In this document: in pieces, positions 1 to 5,756 of the stretch
Layout: each line of letters opens with the position of its first letter
Position numbering within the stretch: the stretch's first letter is position 1
Assembly (NCBI GenBank): GCA_900767385.1
Contig: CAAFYY010000069.1
Location: 1 to 10,044, forward strand
Source of the DNA: Bacteroidales bacterium
Lineage (GTDB): Bacteria > Bacteroidota > Bacteroidia > Bacteroidales > Paludibacteraceae
Direction: 5' to 3'
Length of the DNA: 10,044 nucleotides
Program-made: the position numbers and the translations under genes
Notes under the pieces: generated by a model
What the model was told of the DNA's origin: nothing
Databases searched by the model: none
Seen by the model: only the letters and a program-made list of their open reading frames with translations

Positions 1-280
1 GAACTTTGTGCGAGGTAGCACAAACCCCATGTAAGTCGTGCACGGACTTTGTGCGAGGTAGCACAAAACCCATGTAAGTCGTGCACGGACTTTGTGCGAG
101 TTGACACAAACGCATGACAGTCGTGCATGAACTTTGTTCGAGGTAGCACAAACCCCATGACTGTCGTGCATGAACTTTGTGCGAGTTGACACAAACGTAA
201 AACAGTCGTGCATGGACTTTGTGCGAGGTAGCACAAACCCCATGACAGTCGTGCATGGACTTTGTGCGAGTTGACACAAA
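1..280. repeat. Tandem array of 42/43-bp units containing inverted repeats
   Basis: Seven copies of a unit anchored on ACTTTGTGCGAG begin at 3, 46, 89, 131, 174, 216 and 259; the last is cut short by unique sequence. Two subtypes exist. Type A is 43 bp with core TTTGTGC-GAGGTA-GCACAAA, a perfect 7-bp inverted repeat with a 6-base loop. Type B is 42 bp with core TTTGTG-CGAGTTGA-CACAAA, a 6-bp inverted repeat with an 8-base loop. The order is A A B A B A B, so most of the array is an 85-bp dimer repeated. Linkers are close to CCCATGACAGTCGTGCATGG; the first two contain the palindrome CGTGCACG. The copy at 131 has a T that breaks the stem (TTTGTTC). The period is not a multiple of three, so this is not a protein repeat. 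The array probably continues beyond the left edge. Its function is unknown. Confidence 0.93.
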
Positions 281-559
281 ACGCAAACCGAACCGCCCCG
301 AACTTACTGCAAGTTCAGCGAGAGTATTCCTCAACAAAAAGCCCGGACCGCATAAGTAACAGCCATCCATCACAACGGCTGAAACAGTTCGCCCCAATCG
401 CAGGACAAACGGTCGCAGCAAAATCTCTCTGGTTTTAGATTGCAAGCACTGCACCGCGGGAAGTCCGGGGGTGCGTCTATGGTTTGCTTAAAGATTGTAA
501 GCGAACAAACAAATATCGTAAAGTCTGCGGTTTTAGTGCAGAACAGATTTTGAAAAAGA
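281..559. other. Non-coding spacer with small inverted repeats
   Basis: I see no credible gene here on either strand. It holds a perfect inverted repeat GAACTT-ACTGC-AAGTTC at 300-316, directly after the tandem array. It also holds a GC-rich imperfect hairpin at 451-474 (GCACC pairing with GGTGC, with an inner CGG/CCG pair around GAAGT). Flanking GCAA (442-445) and TTGC (484-487) could extend the latter. The phrase GGTTTTAG occurs twice (431-438 and near 531-538), and AGATTGCAAGC near 437 is echoed by AGATTGTAAGC near 492, so part of the spacer may be a decayed duplication. No RNA family is recognised. Confidence 0.5.
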
Positions 560-592
560 AAGGCGTCTGATTCATAAAGAACCAGACGCCTT
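560..592 (-). terminator. Intrinsic terminator of the lipoprotein gene
   Basis: AAGGCGTCTG (560-569) and CAGACGCCTT (583-592) form a perfect 10-bp stem around a 13-base loop. On the minus strand the stem is followed by TCTTTTTC, a good U-tract. It lies about 25 bases past the minus-strand stop codon at 617-619. The other side is only moderately T-rich, so termination in the minus direction is favoured. Confidence 0.88.
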
Positions 593-616
593 GTCTTATT
601 TCAAGAAATAGAGGTG

Positions 617-1078
617 TTATTTCTTGGTCATGCCACTCAAGATGCTTGTAACAGTGTTGTTTACATTTGAGTTGGTTGAAGCAGTTGCGTTGTTGTTAGC
701 CTGGTTGGTAACACCGCTCCAGTCGGCACCGCCGAGCAAACCGATGATAGAGTCAACGTTGCTGTTGTTGACCATTTCGGTAGAACCTTTGATCATGCCG
801 TTGGCGAAGTCGCGATAGAAATCTTTGTTTGTGAGGTTGCCTTTAACTGTTTGGTAGTTAGAAGCCAAAGAAGCCAAGGTGAGGAGTGTGCTGGCGTTTG
901 AGAAATCAATCTTGCCATTTTGTTTGTATTGCACCATGAGGGTTCTCAAAGCGCTACCAACATTTTGACCAGCGGTGTAGTAAACTGAATTTGTAGCTGT
1001 GCTTGTGAAAGCGCTGCAAGATGCGAAGAGCATCATAACTGCCATTACTAAAGCAGCGAAACCGAGTTTATTTTTCAT
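617..1078 (-). CDS. Small putative lipoprotein, family not recognised
   Basis: From the ATG at 1078 this encodes about 153 residues. The N-terminus is a type II signal peptide: basic MKNK, a hydrophobic stretch rich in A, V, M and L, then FAS-Cys with the lipidated cysteine at residue 21. An upstream in-frame Met (1108) would put ten extra residues before the signal peptide and is less likely. The residues after the cysteine (SAFTST) lack the acidic run used as a surface-export signal in some Bacteroidota, so the protein may face the periplasm; this is inference. The mature part is small and probably helical, with an Asn/Thr/Ser-rich stretch near the C-terminus (around residues 123-143). It has its own promoter-like element, a 5' hairpin and a terminator, so it is probably a single-gene transcript. 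I do not recognise the family and assign no function. Confidence 0.85.
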   Translation of the reverse strand: MKNKLGFAALVMAVMMLFASCSAFTSTATNSVYYTAGQNVGSALRTLMVQYKQNGKIDFSNASTLLTLASLASNYQTVKGNLTNKDFYRDFANGMIKGSTEMVNNSNVDSIIGLLGGADWSGVTNQANNNATASTNSNVNNTVTSILSGMTKK

Positions 1079-1118
1079 TGTATAAAAGTTTAATAAATTT
1101 ATTATCAATTCATTTTTA

Positions 1119-1152
1119 ATATACGAGCACTAAAAGATAGTGCATAGTATAT
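1119..1152 (-). promoter_or_regulatory. Hairpin at predicted 5' end of lipoprotein mRNA
   Basis: Two nested inverted repeats are seen. The inner is GCACTA (1127-1132) and TAGTGC (1138-1143) around AAAGA. The outer is ATATAC (1119-1124) and GTATAT (1147-1152). A 2/3-base internal loop separates them. The outer arm ends within a few bases of the transcription start expected from the -7 element at 1159-1166. The mRNA could therefore begin with a hairpin, as in leaders that protect against decay, or the palindrome could be an operator. Pairing is visible; the role is inferred. Confidence 0.5.
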
Positions 1153-1158
1153 CGCTTG

Positions 1159-1166
1159 CAAAGATA
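1159..1166 (-). promoter_or_regulatory. Bacteroidota-type -7 element for the lipoprotein gene
   Basis: The minus strand reads TATCTTTG, a full match to the Bacteroidota -7 consensus TAnnTTTG, about 80 bases before the ATG at 1078. No clear TTTG -33 element sits at the usual spacing. Instead a run of ten A residues (minus strand; T run at 1170-1179) fills the spacer. Confidence 0.55.
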
Positions 1167-1193
1167 ATATTTTTTTTTTGATGTTACATCCTA

Positions 1194-2999
1194 TCAAACC
1201 TTTTTTTGGAGTAAATATTCAATAGAACAGCGTTTTTCTTCGATGAGGTTTTCGAAATCATCCATCAAATCAAAAATGGTTTGGTCTTGTTCGGCAAGAA
1301 ATTCGTATTTCTGTCTAAGCCATTCTGGCTTTTTGACCAGTTTTTGTAAAGCCAAGAGAATCTTTGAGCACGCCTTGGCAGTTTTTGTAGACACGTCTCT
1401 AAATTTGTTATCTGTGTGTTCTATATGTCCTGTTCTAATCTCATGACGATACTCTTGATACTGTTGGACAGCTTCGTCAAAGCTCGACAAAGAACTACCG
1501 CTCACCTTATTGAAAAACTCCGTATATGGTCGCAACAGTTTTCCTAACGACTCATTGTCGAATAGTGAGTCGTGACATCGTTGAAGAAGTTGCTCAAAGC
1601 AGAATTTCAAGGCCTCTAAATCGAAGAGTTGGTCGTAGGTCTTATACAAGAAATCGGCTTCCCAACGTTGAATCTGCTGCTCATCAGCTTTGTTCTCTTC
1701 CGAATAAGTTTCAAACTCATCAACGATCTCACTCTTTTTTAAATGGTGTTGAAGTATCGGTTTTGTCAGAGTGATACCTCCCAGATTGCGACATCGACTC
1801 AGTGCGACATACGTCTGTCCATGAGTGAATGACCTTGACGCATTGATGATAACGTTGTCAAATGTCAACCCTTGACTCTTATGGATGGTGATGGCCCATG
1901 CCAGTCGGATGGGGAATTGCTCAAACGTACCCTCTTTGTTCTCAATGATTTCGTTGGAGTCAGAATCTACGGAATATGTGGCATAATCCCAAACAGTTTT
2001 TCTCACCTCAATGAGTTTGTTTTCATCATTTCTGACCCATAGAGAATCAGTCGCCGTCTCAATCTTCTCCAATGTACCCAACATTCCATTATAATAGTTT
2101 TTCTCACGCGATTCGTCGTTTTTCACGAACATCACCCTGGCCCCCACCTTCAGTTCCAGCACCTTTTCGTTAGGATAGGAATTCTCAGGATAATTGCCAG
2201 TCACCTTGCATTCAAAACGAGCTATCTCGCCATTCAATAGGCTGAGAAAATGCAGATTAATCTCAAGGGCTTGGTTGACATGCGTCATCAAACGAACACT
2301 GTTGTTATTCTCATACAGATTGAAATCGGGGACATAGCGTTCATTGAGCAGACGCAGTTCGTTGCTGGAAATGTTGCATTGTCTGATTTTGTCGAGTATG
2401 TCAAGGAATTTTTGGTCTGTTTGCCGATATACCTTGTTGAGAATAACGGTTGTGAAAACCGAACGTTTGAGGGCATCGCTTTCAAAGAAGAAAAAGGAAG
2501 GATAATGCTGACTTAGAATCTCTTCTTCCTCCGCCGTTACCACTGGCGCCAACTGATGAAGATCGCCTATCAAAAGCAGTTGGACACCACCAAACGGGAG
2601 TTTGGAGTGACGATAGAATCGAAGAATCAAATCCATCAAATCCAAGACATCGGCCCTAACCATTGAAATCTCATCCACAACGAGTAACTCAATATTTCTT
2701 AGCAGTTTCCGTTTCTTTGAAGACATGCGAAACGCACCATGCGGAAGGTCGTTTTTCCCAGGAATATATGGTGCAAAAGGGAGTTGAAACATCGAATGAA
2801 TCGTTGTTCCACAAGCATTGATAGCAGCCAATCCTGTGGGAGCAACAACAATCATCTTTTTTCTTCCATGTTCTTTGAGTTCTTTCAAAAACGTGGTCTT
2901 TCCTGTTCCGGCCTTACCAGTCAGGAAAACGTTGGTGCTCGTCTGGTTAATCAAACGCCAAACGGTCTGTAATTCAGGATTATCATTATATTTCTTCAT
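1194..2999 (-). CDS. PIF1-family DNA helicase (AAA ATPase, superfamily 1B)
   Basis: This is a 5'-3' DNA helicase of the PIF1/RecD-like SF1B group. Counting from a GTG at 3011, the motifs are: Walker A GKAGTGKTT at 32-40, motif Ia VVAPTGLAA near 55-63, Walker B VVDEISM at 111-117, motif III IGDLHQLAP at 148-156, motif IV VYRQ at 194-197, motif V TIHKSQGL at 375-382 and motif VI YVALSRCR at 401-408. All expected catalytic residues are present, so it should be active. The last 185 or so residues are helical and charged, with no domain I recognise. I prefer the ATG at 2999 (MKKYND) over the GTG at 3011, which adds only four residues; neither has a clear ribosome binding site. PIF1 helicases unwind G-quadruplexes, forks and R-loops; the cellular role here is not shown. 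It is transcribed divergently from the sugar operon. Confidence 0.93.
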   Translation of the reverse strand: MKKYNDNPELQTVWRLINQTSTNVFLTGKAGTGKTTFLKELKEHGRKKMIVVAPTGLAAINACGTTIHSMFQLPFAPYIPGKNDLPHGAFRMSSKKRKLLRNIELLVVDEISMVRADVLDLMDLILRFYRHSKLPFGGVQLLLIGDLHQLAPVVTAEEEEILSQHYPSFFFFESDALKRSVFTTVILNKVYRQTDQKFLDILDKIRQCNISSNELRLLNERYVPDFNLYENNNSVRLMTHVNQALEINLHFLSLLNGEIARFECKVTGNYPENSYPNEKVLELKVGARVMFVKNDESREKNYYNGMLGTLEKIETATDSLWVRNDENKLIEVRKTVWDYATYSVDSDSNEIIENKEGTFEQFPIRLAWAITIHKSQGLTFDNVIINASRSFTHGQTYVALSRCRNLGGITLTKPILQHHLKKSEIVDEFETYSEENKADEQQIQRWEADFLYKTYDQLFDLEALKFCFEQLLQRCHDSLFDNESLGKLLRPYTEFFNKVSGSSLSSFDEAVQQYQEYRHEIRTGHIEHTDNKFRDVSTKTAKACSKILLALQKLVKKPEWLRQKYEFLAEQDQTIFDLMDDFENLIEEKRCSIEYLLQKKV

Positions 3000-3057
3000 T
3001 GTCGTTGACACGGAGTATTTATAGCCACGAATATACTTATTTTTAATGACATCTTTG

Positions 3058-3128
3058 TAGTTTGATGAAACTATTTTTGTGAAGTATCAAATTGTCTACG
3101 TTTCACTTTTGAGTATTGTTAATCAATA
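3058..3128. promoter_or_regulatory. Palindromes in the divergent intergenic region
   Basis: The 282-base spacer between the helicase and the sugar operon has no gene. It contains a perfect inverted repeat TAGTTT-GATG-AAACTA (3058-3073) and a second, TATTG-TTAAT-CAATA (3114-3128). A looser pair, TTTGAT (3061-3066) with ATCAAA (3086-3091), overlaps the first. These lie on the helicase side of the spacer, where its promoter should be, and could be operator sites. No convincing TAnnTTTG was found for the helicase. Confidence 0.3.
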
Positions 3129-3200
3129 GTGTTACATAGGCTGCGAGGGCAGAGCAGTGAGAAATCGTATATTTAAATAGTGTGTTCGTAAAAAATTTCT

Positions 3201-3208
3201 TATCTTTG
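3201..3208 (+). promoter_or_regulatory. Bacteroidota-type -7 element for the sugar operon
   Basis: TATCTTTG matches TAnnTTTG exactly and lies 74 bases before the preferred ATG of rfbG at 3282, giving a leader of roughly 68 bases. A clear -33 TTTG is not visible at the usual distance. This suggests that the operon begins at rfbG. Confidence 0.5.
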
Positions 3209-3281
3209 AGCCCTAATTATCAACTTGCGGAAATTTGCCCTTTTGGTTAAATACAGAAGATTGATAGAAAATCATAACGAT

Positions 3282-4379
3282 ATGACATACAACGATATAT
3301 TTCGTGGAAAACGTGTGCTGATTACCGGTAACACCGGTTTTAAAGGATCATGGTTGTCGACTTGGCTGCTTCGTTTGGGAGCAGAGGTTTATGGATATTC
3401 GCTCAATATCCTTACCAACCCATCGATGTTTGAGACTTTGGAATTAGACAAAAAGGTTCACCATCGCTTCGGCGACATTCGCGACCGCGAGGCTTTGAAT
3501 AGCTATATCCAAGAGGTAAAACCCGATTTCGTGTTCCATTTGGCAGCGCAAGCCATTGTTTCCACATCCTATAAGAATCCGTTTGACACCATAACCACCA
3601 ACGTGGTTGGCACTGCTTCAGTTCTTGAAGCTTTGAAGAATGTCACTTGGGAATGTACAGCAGTCTTGATTACCAGCGATAAGGCCTATGACAATGTGGA
3701 ATGGATTTGGGGTTATCGCGAAAACGATGCGATGGGTGGCAAAGATGTTTATTCTGGATCCAAGGGAGCGGCAGAGCTAACCATCAAATGCTACTTCCAC
3801 TCATTCCTCAAGTCGATGTCCAACCTTAAGATTGGTGTTGCCCGTGCTGGTAACGTCATTGGTGGTGGCGACTGGAGTGCCGACCGTATCGTTGTTGATA
3901 CAATCAAGGCATTCTCCAACCAACAACCCGTTGAGATTCGCAGTCCGAAAGCCACACGTCCTTGGCAACATGTTTTGGAACCTCTGAGCGGTTATCTCCG
4001 TTTAGCACAGATGCTTGCTGAAGGCAAGATTGCTACTGGAGAAGCATTCAACTTCGGACCAAGAGCAGAGCAGACCAAAACGGTTCGCCAACTCGTTCAG
4101 GATTTGGCAACTCTCTGGGGCATGAATCCCGACGAAGCGGTCAAGGTAACAGGACAGATTCCTTTCGAAGAGGCAAAACTCTTGAAACTTAACTGCGACA
4201 AAGCCTTGGCTTATCTGCAATGGCATTCTGCTTGCACCTACAAGCAAACCGTGAAACTCATCGTTGATTGGTATGCTGCCTATTATAAAGGTGCCGACAA
4301 TATGTTCGCATTGACCAACCGTCAGATAGAATTCTTTGAACAATGTGCTAAAGACGAAGCACTCGATTGGGCCTTGTAA
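3282..4379 (+). CDS. rfbG: CDP-glucose 4,6-dehydratase
   Basis: This converts CDP-D-glucose to CDP-4-keto-6-deoxy-D-glucose with bound NAD+, the entry step for CDP-linked 6-deoxy and 3,6-dideoxy sugars. The 365-residue protein has the normal length for the family. It is an extended SDR with a Rossmann loop GNTGFKG (16-22) followed by SWLSTWL, typical of RfbG. It has TSDKAY (131-136), whose Asp-Lys replaces the Asp-Glu of dTDP-glucose dehydratases, and the catalytic YSGSK (Tyr157, Lys161). The conserved RPWQHVLEPLSGYL follows near residue 228. The ATG at 3282 gives the family N-terminus; a TTG at 3225 would add 19 residues unlike the family. It is the first gene of the operon, 12 bases before the next. 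The partner that makes CDP-glucose (RfbF) is not in the window. Confidence 0.94.
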   Translation: MTYNDIFRGKRVLITGNTGFKGSWLSTWLLRLGAEVYGYSLNILTNPSMFETLELDKKVHHRFGDIRDREALNSYIQEVKPDFVFHLAAQAIVSTSYKNPFDTITTNVVGTASVLEALKNVTWECTAVLITSDKAYDNVEWIWGYRENDAMGGKDVYSGSKGAAELTIKCYFHSFLKSMSNLKIGVARAGNVIGGGDWSADRIVVDTIKAFSNQQPVEIRSPKATRPWQHVLEPLSGYLRLAQMLAEGKIATGEAFNFGPRAEQTKTVRQLVQDLATLWGMNPDEAVKVTGQIPFEEAKLLKLNCDKALAYLQWHSACTYKQTVKLIVDWYAAYYKGADNMFALTNRQIEFFEQCAKDEALDWAL

Positions 4380-4391
4380 TCTCTTGACACT

Positions 4392-4829
4392 ATGATAGAA
4401 GGAGTAGCACTCACACCGCTCAAACGCATACAGACTCCCAACGGCGACGTGCTTCATGCACTGAAAGCTACCGAAGCCACCTACTGTGGCTTTGGCGAGG
4501 CCTATTTCTCGCAAGTGAAGAGTGGGGTAGTCAAAGGTTGGAAACGTCATAACGTAATGACGCTCAATATCATTGTCCCTATTGGAAAGATCCGCTTTGT
4601 GATTTACGACGACAGAGAAGGCAGCGCCACAAAAGGCCAATTCGAGAGCATCGTCCTCTCTCCCGACACCAACTACCAACGTTTGACCATTGCTCCAGGA
4701 CTCTGGATGGCATTCCAGGGATTATCGGAAGAGACCTCCTTGTTGATGGATGTCATTCCACAACCTCACGACGACGCAGAAGGCGATCGCAAAGGCATCG
4801 AGGAAATACCTTTTGATTTCAGCTTATGA
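4392..4829 (+). CDS. RmlC-like cupin, putative sugar-nucleotide epimerase
   Basis: This 145-residue protein is related to dTDP-4-dehydrorhamnose 3,5-epimerase (RmlC) but is shorter than the usual 180 or so. The cupin core is visible: GVVKGWKRHNVMTLN (45-59), IIVPIGKIRFVIYDDR (60-75), and IAPGLWMAFQGLSEE (100-114). In RmlC the first block is GxxRGxHxQ; here the only nearby histidine is His53, two positions later. The tyrosine expected in the YKxTDYY block has no counterpart (residues 116-123 read SLLMDVIP). It resembles divergent RmlC-like proteins in polysaccharide loci. From its neighbours it probably acts on CDP-4-keto-6-deoxyglucose, at C3 or C5 or both; this is inference. Its stop overlaps the next start by four bases (ATGA), suggesting translational coupling. 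Confidence 0.78.
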   Translation: MIEGVALTPLKRIQTPNGDVLHALKATEATYCGFGEAYFSQVKSGVVKGWKRHNVMTLNIIVPIGKIRFVIYDDREGSATKGQFESIVLSPDTNYQRLTIAPGLWMAFQGLSEETSLLMDVIPQPHDDAEGDRKGIEEIPFDFSL

Positions 4830-5728
4830 GAATCTTAATCACAGGAGCAACGGGATATGTTGGAAGAAATCTCCTTCCGCAACTGCATGAAATCACCAAC
4901 GACTTGCTGATTGTCAGTCGCGATATCGCTACTGCAGAATCTTTGTTCCCATACGCAAAACATAGCGTTGCAGGCGATTGGGACACCGTAATATCCTTCA
5001 ATCCAGAAGTTGTGCTCCATCTTGCAACCCTCTCCACCAGCAGCGATGCCGCCGACATCATCCAACCGATGATAGATGCCAACATCACCTTTGGTGTTCA
5101 ATTGCTCAACGCTCTCAAGGAATGTGATGCGATGAAACTCTTTGTGAATATCGGTTCGTTCGCTGAATATCGCTTGGGCACAGAGAAAAAGAAGGATGCC
5201 TATCTCTATACCGCTACCAAGTCGGCCTTCTGCCATTTCGTGGATTATTATGCCGACCTCTGCAACTACAAATATCTCACCCTCGTACTTTATACTGTTT
5301 ATGGCGGTGTTGATTTGAGAAAGAAGATTATCGATTATGTCTTTGATGCTTTGGATGCCAAGGAACCTGTAAAGATGACCGCAGGCGCACAATGTCTCGA
5401 CTTTATCCATGTTGGCGATGTAGTTGCTGCCATAAAACAATGTGCATTGCAAAACGAGGAGCTCTATGAGAAACTGCCTCAAGGCACAGAATTTCATATC
5501 GGTAGTGGGGTCGGAACTTCCATACGCGCCATGGCCGAGATGGTATCCGAGATTACTGGTAAACCCCTTAACGTCGACTGGGGAGCATTGCCTTACCGTC
5601 CTTTGGATGTAATGAAAGCCATCGCCCCAATCAACAAAAACAATACTCTTCTCCAATGGAAACCGACGACAGCGTTAGTGGCTGGCATCAAGGAGAAGGC
5701 ACACACCATTTTAAGAATAGACTTTTAA
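4826..5728 (+). CDS. NAD(P)-dependent SDR, sugar-nucleotide 4-reductase or epimerase
   Basis: This 300-residue extended short-chain dehydrogenase/reductase carries the nucleotide-binding GATGYVG (7-13), a Ser111 in the IGSFAEY stretch and the catalytic Tyr128/Lys132 (YTATK). LDFIHVGDVVAA follows near residue 190, as in the NAD-dependent epimerase/dehydratase family. Following a 4,6-dehydratase and a cupin epimerase, the likely role is reduction of a 4-keto-6-deoxy CDP-sugar, as done by CDP-abequose and CDP-paratose synthases. C4 epimerisation is the alternative. Sequence alone does not fix the stereochemistry. It is translationally coupled to the preceding gene and followed by a 28-base gap. 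Confidence 0.82.
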   Translation: MRILITGATGYVGRNLLPQLHEITNDLLIVSRDIATAESLFPYAKHSVAGDWDTVISFNPEVVLHLATLSTSSDAADIIQPMIDANITFGVQLLNALKECDAMKLFVNIGSFAEYRLGTEKKKDAYLYTATKSAFCHFVDYYADLCNYKYLTLVLYTVYGGVDLRKKIIDYVFDALDAKEPVKMTAGAQCLDFIHVGDVVAAIKQCALQNEELYEKLPQGTEFHIGSGVGTSIRAMAEMVSEITGKPLNVDWGALPYRPLDVMKAIAPINKNNTLLQWKPTTALVAGIKEKAHTILRIDF

Positions 5729-5756
5729 TCAGAAAATTTTGTAAACAACATAACAC

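Noticed and set aside
1..280. CRISPR array
   Set aside because: The repeated unit fills the whole 42-43-bp period and the linkers are themselves conserved, so there are no unique spacers; no cas gene is present.
1079..1108. Extended lipoprotein start (Met at 1108)
   Set aside because: Ten residues before the signal peptide would be unusual; the Met at 1078 begins a normal lysine-containing signal sequence.
3061..3091. Transcription terminator between helicase and sugar operon
   Set aside because: TTTGAT/ATCAAA is a weak AT-rich pair with a 19-base loop, and the flanking genes diverge, so no terminator is expected.
3225..3281. N-terminal extension of rfbG from a TTG codon
   Set aside because: The 19 extra residues do not fit the family, and the ATG at 3282 gives the normal N-terminus before the Rossmann fold.
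4002..4679. 225-codon minus-strand open frame across the rfbG/cupin boundary
   Set aside because: It lies opposite two well-supported genes and shows no domain or promoter.
4835..5656. 273-codon minus-strand open frame opposite the SDR gene
   Set aside because: It is fully antisense to a gene with clear SDR motifs, is rich in Cys/His/Ile without any recognisable domain, and has no start signals.
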